Assembly (NCBI GenBank): GCA_964617665.1
Contig: CAZUAH010000250.1
Span: 1-19,344 of the forward strand
DNA from: JADHUC01 sp964617665
GTDB taxonomy: Bacteria; Planctomycetota; Planctomycetia; Pirellulales; Pirellulaceae
Reading direction: 5' to 3'
DNA length: 19,344 nt
In this document: piece by piece, positions 15,309-19,344 of the stretch
Position numbering within the stretch: the first letter of the stretch is position 1
How the letters are laid out: the number at the start of each line of letters is the position of its first letter
The notes under the pieces: generated by a model
The model's input: only the letters and a program-made list of their open reading frames with translations
The model's database searches: none
What the model was told of the DNA's origin: nothing
Translations under genes and position numbers: made by a program

Positions 15309-15473
15309 CTATTTGCATGGAATGACGAGCTTCTCGACTGGCAGGTTGGCTGTATGGGCGGTGATGGTCGTATTGTCCGGCGTCCTCTTGGCGCGCACGA
15401 CGAGTCGGCAACGGCCGTACCAGGTCTTCCGGGTATCGGATTGCCAAGGATCCTGGCCGAGCACTCTTGAGCA
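15309..15473 (-). pseudogene. Tail of a secreted protein, perhaps glycoside hydrolase family 2-like
   Basis: On the minus strand about 53 codons are open between a TAA and a TAG at 15309-15311. The text QDPWQSDTRKTWYGRCRLVV followed by RAKRTPDNTTITAHTANLP and VEKLVIPCK resembles the last beta-sandwich of beta-galactosidase-type (GH2) proteins, where a strand ending in CLVVVRA is followed by an I-T-A-x-A turn. The likeness is modest and I could not confirm it. It is a fragment with no start of its own. Confidence 0.35.
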
Positions 15474-15627
15474 TTCTTAGCAGTTCCCTCATTACTCAGC
15501 ACGATTCACGATTTGGCGACAGGATTCTGAACGTCATTACCAGCGAGGCCACAAACGTGCTCCGATTCAATGGCAACCATGGCGTGAGAACTGCCGTTGC
15601 TTTCCCGATGGGCTTGGGCAATCCGTG

Positions 15628-16905
15628 TTACACCGTCTGGAGATCGGGTAGATCGAATTTTTTCCGCCTCGGTCGATTCATCAGTGCAGTGGCTTCGTCG
15701 TCGTTAGGGAAGACTTCCTTGTCTGGATCCCAGTGGATCTTGCGACCGGTTTCGCGGCAAATGTTGATCAAATGGCAAAGGTTGACGGCACGATGGCCGG
15801 TTAACACGTCGGCGATCGGCTGCTCGCGCGTTTTGATGCACTCGAGCCAGTTGCGCATATGCGGGCTCGCGTCACCTCCGCTTGTCTCCGGCGCGTTCTT
15901 GATCAGGTCGGGTGGATTGCTTGCGATTCGTCCGCGGTTGATTTCGATCTTGCCGTTCTCGCCGACGAACACCGCTCCCCACCAGACGCCGAAGTCACGC
16001 TCGAATCGGACCACCGTCCCATCGGCATAACGCATGCGCACTTGGGCGTCTTGCCCTTCGCTGGTCGGCCAAATCTCGACCGGGCCCGTGTCGTCCTTGC
16101 CCAGTGCATTCTGAATCTGGTCGGCGGCGTGGGCACCGTGCAGCGTCACGTCGCCACCCGAGTAGTCTCGCCATTGGGCCCAGCCCTGGTATCCCTCCAT
16201 CTTCAGGTGCAGCCAGTGGTTATAGGGATGCAGTGGCGCCGGGCCGGACCAGAGGTTCCAGTCTAGCCCCGCCGGGATCGACTCCTCCGGCAAACCGGCA
16301 TAGCGTTTCGGGGCCTTGTACTGGCGTGCCAGGACGGTATGCACTTTGCCGATGGCTCCGTTGCGGATCAAATCGGCAGCAAAGCGATTTGGCTCCATCA
16401 AACGCTGGTGTGTGCCCGCCTGGCAGACTCGGTTGTATTTCCGCACCGCTCGGATCAGCACTTGACCCTCGGCCATTGTCAGCGTCAGCGGCTTCTCGGC
16501 GTAGATGTCCAAGCCGGCCTGGCATGCAGCGACACAGGCCAAGACGCGATTCTGGTCCGTTGTGGCCACGACCACCGCGTCCAGATTCTCCGCGTCGATC
16601 ATCTTGCGATAGTCTTGGTACGTTGCCGACTTCGCGTTCTCGTTCCTGCGCAACGCGGTCTCCATCTGCTCCGTGTAGCAATCGCAAATCGCCACCACGC
16701 GTCCTTCGGCAGGCATATGTCCGGCAAGGAAAGCGCCGCGACCGCCACAGCCAATCACGCCGACGGTAACGCGGTCGTTCGCTCCGGGCCGTCCGTGTCC
16801 GCCGAGGACTCGTGACGGAATCAAACAAGGTGCTGCCACACCGACCGCCGCCGCTAAGCCGTGCCCCATGAACCGTCGTCGCGAGTACCTCTTGGTCGCA
16901 TTCAT
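15628..16905 (-). CDS. Tat-exported Gfo/Idh/MocA family oxidoreductase
   Basis: A complete 425-residue protein. The twin-arginine signal RRRFMGHGLAAAVGVAAP is at residues 9-26. The NAD(P) fold follows with VTVGVIGCGGRGAFLAGH (glycine loop 52-57), DAVVVATTDQNRVLAC and the EKPL motif at 137-140, whose lysine is usually catalytic. The C-terminal half has AGLDWNLWSGPAPLHPYN, HLKMEGYQGWAQWRDYSGGD and SPHMRNWLECIKTREQPIAD, typical of planctomycete paralogues. These proteins oxidise or reduce sugars or cyclitols; the substrate is unknown. An AGGAGA box stands 9 bases before the ATG at 16905; the frame is open to 17241 but that part overlaps the divergent gene. It shares a 133-base divergent promoter region with the gene at 17039. 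Confidence 0.92.
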   Translation of the reverse strand: MNATKRYSRRRFMGHGLAAAVGVAAPCLIPSRVLGGHGRPGANDRVTVGVIGCGGRGAFLAGHMPAEGRVVAICDCYTEQMETALRRNENAKSATYQDYRKMIDAENLDAVVVATTDQNRVLACVAACQAGLDIYAEKPLTLTMAEGQVLIRAVRKYNRVCQAGTHQRLMEPNRFAADLIRNGAIGKVHTVLARQYKAPKRYAGLPEESIPAGLDWNLWSGPAPLHPYNHWLHLKMEGYQGWAQWRDYSGGDVTLHGAHAADQIQNALGKDDTGPVEIWPTSEGQDAQVRMRYADGTVVRFERDFGVWWGAVFVGENGKIEINRGRIASNPPDLIKNAPETSGGDASPHMRNWLECIKTREQPIADVLTGHRAVNLCHLINICRETGRKIHWDPDKEVFPNDDEATALMNRPRRKKFDLPDLQTV

Positions 16906-16939
16906 TCGGCCATCTCCTGTTGGATCATTTTTCCCAAAG

Positions 16940-16968
16940 AAGATAAGGCAAAATCTTCTCCGGGCCAA
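16940..16968 (-). promoter_or_regulatory. Candidate promoter of the Gfo/Idh/MocA gene
   Basis: On the minus strand TTGGCC (16968-16963) and TATCTT (16945-16940) are 17 bases apart, with the start codon 35 bases further. The minus 35 box is weak, so this is tentative. Confidence 0.3.
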
Positions 16969-16988
16969 ATCACTGTGTAGCTGGAGAG

Positions 16989-16994
16989 TATAAT
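16989..16994 (+). promoter_or_regulatory. Consensus minus 10 box of the 17039 operon
   Basis: A perfect TATAAT lies 45 bases before the ATG at 17039. No good minus 35 hexamer stands 16-18 bases upstream (the site reads CAAATC), so an activator or another sigma factor may be needed, or the match is chance. Confidence 0.35.
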
Positions 16995-17038
16995 CGCAAC
17001 TGCGCGACGTTACCATTTCCTGAGACGAGGGGGTGAGA

Positions 17039-18007
17039 ATGCCAACTTTGTCAACCATCGAGCGGCCTACATGGCTGATGATGTCTCTTGTCACGACTCT
17101 TCCATCAGTCGTTGTCCACGCAGAGGCGCAAGAAAAGAAGGAGAACACTCGGCAAACGCAGCAAGATGCGTTAACCAAAGAAGGAAGCGGAAAACAGGCG
17201 GTGGAACTAAAGGCAGGAGACCTGACTCTTGTGATCGGCAACGAGTTCGACCACGGTGCGGGGAAGACGGGCTACATCGGAATATGGAGCCTAACGAGCG
17301 TTCACGAGCGACGGAACATTTTCTTTCACCGGTATGCCGGCTGGATCCAGCACCGCCATCGAGCGAATATCGAACGCGTTTCGGACAACGGAGGCGCGAT
17401 TCAACACTTCCAGCCGGACGGCCGAGTTTCGACGCGTCAGACATTCAAAATCGTCCCGCCATATTATCTCGACTGTACATTCAGCCGCGCAAGTACAACG
17501 GACGCCGAGTACTTCGCCGGCACGAGCTACATGAATGGGCCGGAGGATCCGGGCGTGTACTTCGTCACACCGGACCTTGAATGGCAGAGGCACTACGATC
17601 CTGTGCACGGCAATGCCGCCAGCATCTATCCCGACGGGATGCCTTTGCCGAAGCTGCAAAAGGTGCCTGACGCCATCTACAAACACGGCACGAGTTCCTT
17701 TTCCGATTCGGTCTCGAAGTGGCGATACCACCCGGACTACGCTCTGTTCTACGGCCGTTTTGGCAAGATGGTGCTGATCCACATGTTCCCGCCTCGCTGC
17801 GGAGTCATCCCTTACATGTCACCCAGCGGCGGCGGTCGCCAACCAGACGGCCGGAAGAACCCGGCTTGGGACTGGCGTGGGCATTTCAAAGAACTGGAGA
17901 TCAAGGATGACTGGGCGCAGTTCACAATGCGAGCCGTGTACAAGCCTTTCGTATCAGACGATGATGTTCTTGAAGAGTACCGCCGCTGGGTGAAAGAAAC
18001 GCCATAG
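17039..18007 (+). CDS. Secreted protein of unknown function
   Basis: A 322-residue protein with a probable signal peptide (WLMMSLVTTLPSVVVHAEAQ) and a charged, Gln- and Lys-rich linker to about residue 55. The body starts VELKAGDLTLVIGNEFDHG and continues with GYIGIWSLTSVHERRNIFFH, FKIVPPYYLDCTFSRAST, YMNGPEDPGVYF, VVRFG-like strands (ALFYGRFGKMVLIHMF) and ends KPFVSDDDVLEEYRRWVKE. The alternation of aromatic-rich strands suggests a beta-sandwich similar to galactose-mutarotase-like or lyase accessory folds, but I do not recognise the family. GAGGGGG 5-11 bases before the ATG at 17039 supports this start over a GTG at 17033. The next gene starts 30 bases after its stop, so it heads a three-gene unit. 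Confidence 0.75.
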   Translation: MPTLSTIERPTWLMMSLVTTLPSVVVHAEAQEKKENTRQTQQDALTKEGSGKQAVELKAGDLTLVIGNEFDHGAGKTGYIGIWSLTSVHERRNIFFHRYAGWIQHRHRANIERVSDNGGAIQHFQPDGRVSTRQTFKIVPPYYLDCTFSRASTTDAEYFAGTSYMNGPEDPGVYFVTPDLEWQRHYDPVHGNAASIYPDGMPLPKLQKVPDAIYKHGTSSFSDSVSKWRYHPDYALFYGRFGKMVLIHMFPPRCGVIPYMSPSGGGRQPDGRKNPAWDWRGHFKELEIKDDWAQFTMRAVYKPFVSDDDVLEEYRRWVKETP

Positions 18008-18037
18008 ACAACCACAAAGCGTATTAACGGAATTGCG

Positions 18038-19012
18038 ATGACCGAAGAATCTGACCGTTTTCCCGTATCCGTAGACGATATTCGCAAGGCTCGAAGGCGG
18101 ATTGAGCCGTACGTCGTGCATACGCCTCTCGTTCATAACGCCTTGCTTTCTCGCGAGCTTGATTGCCAAGTGAACTTCAAGTGCGAGAACTTGCAGCATA
18201 TCGGAGCGTTCAAAGCTCGGGGAGCAAGTAACGCGGTGTTTTCGCTCAGTGAAGATACCGCTCGACGCGGCGTTGTCACTCATTCTTCCGGCAACCACGC
18301 CGCGGCGCTCGCCCGGGCTGCGACCTTGCGAGGCATCCCTGCCCACATCGTGATGCCGCACAATTCTCTGGAGAATAAGCTTGCCACGGTACGGGCGTTT
18401 GGCGTCTCGCCCGTGCTTTGTGAGCCGGATGCCGATTCGCGGAAGAGGACGGCCGACGAGATTCAGAAGAAGACTGGCGCGACACTGATTCACCCGTACA
18501 ACGATCCGTTGATCATCGCCGGCCAGGGTACGGTTGGACTGGAAATCCTCGATCAGTTGCAGATGATCGACACGGTCGTCGCTCCCGTGGGAGGCGGAGG
18601 CCTGCTTTCTGGTGTGCTCATCGCGATCAAGTCTTTGCGTCCCGAGATCAAGGTGATTGCCGCGGAGCCCGCGTGGGCGGACGACGCAGCGCGGTCCCTT
18701 CGCAGCGGAAGGCTTGAGAAGCCAACGCGTTATGACACGATCGCGGACGGTTTGCGGACTCCCTTGGGAGATCTGACGTTTCCGGTGATTCAGGAGTTGC
18801 TGGATGACGTCCTGCTGGTCGACGAACAAACGATCGAGCAGGCCACTCGAACGATCGCGGCAAAGGCCAAGCTGATCGCGGAGCCTTCAGGCGCCGTTCC
18901 TCTCGCAGCCGTCATGCAACACCGGCCTCGCTTTCGCGGCCAGAACACGGTGCTGATCATTTCCGGCGGCAATCTCGATCTGAACCACTTTGACCTGAAA
19001 GGAGCCATCTGA
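18038..19012 (+). CDS. PLP-dependent threonine/serine ammonia-lyase or serine racemase-like enzyme
   Basis: A 324-residue fold-type-II PLP enzyme, cytoplasmic, complete. The PLP lysine is Lys59 in HIGAFKARGASNAV; the phosphate-anchoring loop is GGGGLLSG (185-192); SSGNHA (83-88) binds the substrate carboxylate; IAGQGTVGLEI and AEPSGA (281-286) are typical of the serine racemase/catabolic threonine dehydratase branch; SGGNLD (309-314) holds the serine that contacts the pyridine nitrogen. There is no C-terminal ACT regulatory domain, so it is not the feedback-inhibited biosynthetic IlvA type. It likely eliminates or racemises a hydroxy amino acid, forming a 2-oxo acid plus ammonia if a lyase; beta-hydroxyaspartate dehydratase is another option. 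It lies 30 bases after the unknown secreted gene and one base before the YunC-like gene. Confidence 0.92.
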   Translation: MTEESDRFPVSVDDIRKARRRIEPYVVHTPLVHNALLSRELDCQVNFKCENLQHIGAFKARGASNAVFSLSEDTARRGVVTHSSGNHAAALARAATLRGIPAHIVMPHNSLENKLATVRAFGVSPVLCEPDADSRKRTADEIQKKTGATLIHPYNDPLIIAGQGTVGLEILDQLQMIDTVVAPVGGGGLLSGVLIAIKSLRPEIKVIAAEPAWADDAARSLRSGRLEKPTRYDTIADGLRTPLGDLTFPVIQELLDDVLLVDEQTIEQATRTIAAKAKLIAEPSGAVPLAAVMQHRPRFRGQNTVLIISGGNLDLNHFDLKGAI

Positions 19013-19013
19013 C

Positions 19014-19277
19014 ATGGATTTAAGCGGTTTCGCCAAATGCCGACACGAACTCAAACGCCCGCTGCTGATTCTCACGGGATCAAGGGGATCCCTTGCTTGC
19101 GGCTATTTGAACGTCGCGACATTTGAAAAGCTCGATGAAGCCGTAGCGATCGTTCGAGGCGTGGACGACTTCGATGACATGTGTGCTGCCGAGGTGCAGG
19201 AAGTCTCGTCAGCCGCCGAAAGCCTCGGAGTCCACGTCGGCATGACGGGAGAGGAGGCCCTCGGTCTCATGAGGTGA
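19014..19277 (+). CDS. YunC-like DUF1805 family protein
   Basis: An 87-residue protein. LLILTGSRGSLACGYLNVAT followed by EKLDEAVAIVRGVDDFDDM and AAEVQEVSSAAESLGVHVG with MTGEEAL is the full signature of the YunC/DUF1805 family, small proteins of unknown biochemical role whose Bacillus subtilis member has a solved structure. Slightly shorter than the roughly 100-residue family norm but without obvious loss. The ATG comes one base after the PLP-enzyme stop, and AAAGGAG ends 9 bases before it, inside the PLP gene, so the two are co-translated. The pairing with a PLP lyase gives no clear hint to function. Confidence 0.9.
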   Translation: MDLSGFAKCRHELKRPLLILTGSRGSLACGYLNVATFEKLDEAVAIVRGVDDFDDMCAAEVQEVSSAAESLGVHVGMTGEEALGLMR

Positions 19278-19344
19278 AACGGCTCGGCTAACAGCTTGTT
19301 GAAAGAGTTGTAGGCCGGCAACAAGGAGCGTCAGCGACGCAGTT

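Noticed and set aside
13927..15492. One 521-residue protein
   Set aside because: It is an accidental in-frame chain of unrelated sequence, a transposase core, an oxidoreductase piece and a frameshifted tail.
16906..17241. Longer N-terminus of the oxidoreductase at 15628-16905
   Set aside because: It would precede the twin-arginine signal by 112 unrelated residues and overlap the divergent gene; the ATG at 16905 has a good AGGAGA box.
19310..19344. Possible REP-like hairpin at the right edge (GCGTC-AGC-GACGC, 19328-19340)
   Set aside because: Five base pairs only, and the window ends before a fuller element could be judged.
1..19344. tRNA genes, rRNA genes, CRISPR arrays and riboswitches
   Set aside because: No cloverleaf-like pattern, regularly spaced repeat or known riboswitch core was noticed on either strand by eye.

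Overview
The window looks like a chromosomal stretch of a planctomycete, probably of the Pirellulales type, possibly from a metagenome. The signs are indirect but agree: moderately high GC, and a gene stock of Tat-exported Gfo/Idh/MocA oxidoreductases, DUF1080 (3-keto-disaccharide hydrolase) pieces, SUMF1/FGE-like proteins, PQQ-type beta-propellers, a neutral-ceramidase-like enzyme and a large diheme protein with a hydrazine-synthase-alpha-like region. No ribosomal RNA or tRNA gene and no CRISPR array was seen.

Layout. 1-1653 (minus): a secreted ceramidase-like gene followed by the start of a Tat-exported oxidoreductase that runs off the left edge. 1768-2695: two gene remnants, the tail of a beta-propeller gene (minus) and a piece of a parallel beta-helix gene (plus). 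2810-6760 (minus): a diheme HzsA-like protein that has lost its 5' end, followed 18 bases later by a SUMF1-like gene. 6737-7261 (plus): the tail of a putative-Ig-domain protein lying head to head with it. 7311-11168: an accessory island with a broken type I restriction gene hsdR, an intact rhuM whose stop overlaps the hsdR start, and a small-protein/HNH-nuclease pair. A second, cut-off copy of the small gene and its leader lies at the far side of the restriction genes. 11162-11502 (minus): a splice of a DUF1080 3' end and an SGNH-hydrolase 5' end. 11591-13614 (minus): an intact two-gene unit, beta-propeller then SUMF1-like. 13781-15473 (minus): a frameshifted oxidoreductase fused in frame to an IS4-family transposase piece, a REP-like inverted repeat, and a tail resembling a glycoside hydrolase C-terminus. 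15628-16905 (minus): an intact Tat-exported Gfo/Idh/MocA gene. 17039-19277 (plus): a divergent three-gene unit of an unknown secreted protein, a fold-type-II PLP lyase/racemase and a YunC-like (DUF1805) protein.

How it fits together. The intact genes mostly encode exported proteins of the kind planctomycetes carry in large paralogous sets; several probably act in carbohydrate or sulfated-polymer turnover, but no single pathway can be assigned. The remarkable property is the density of breakpoints: about ten gene fragments are joined to each other, in both orientations, between a few complete operons. The most interesting functional candidate is the small acidic protein plus HNH nuclease pair (10542-11168), which is translationally coupled, partly duplicated with its leader, and sits beside a restriction locus that is decaying while its rhuM stays intact.
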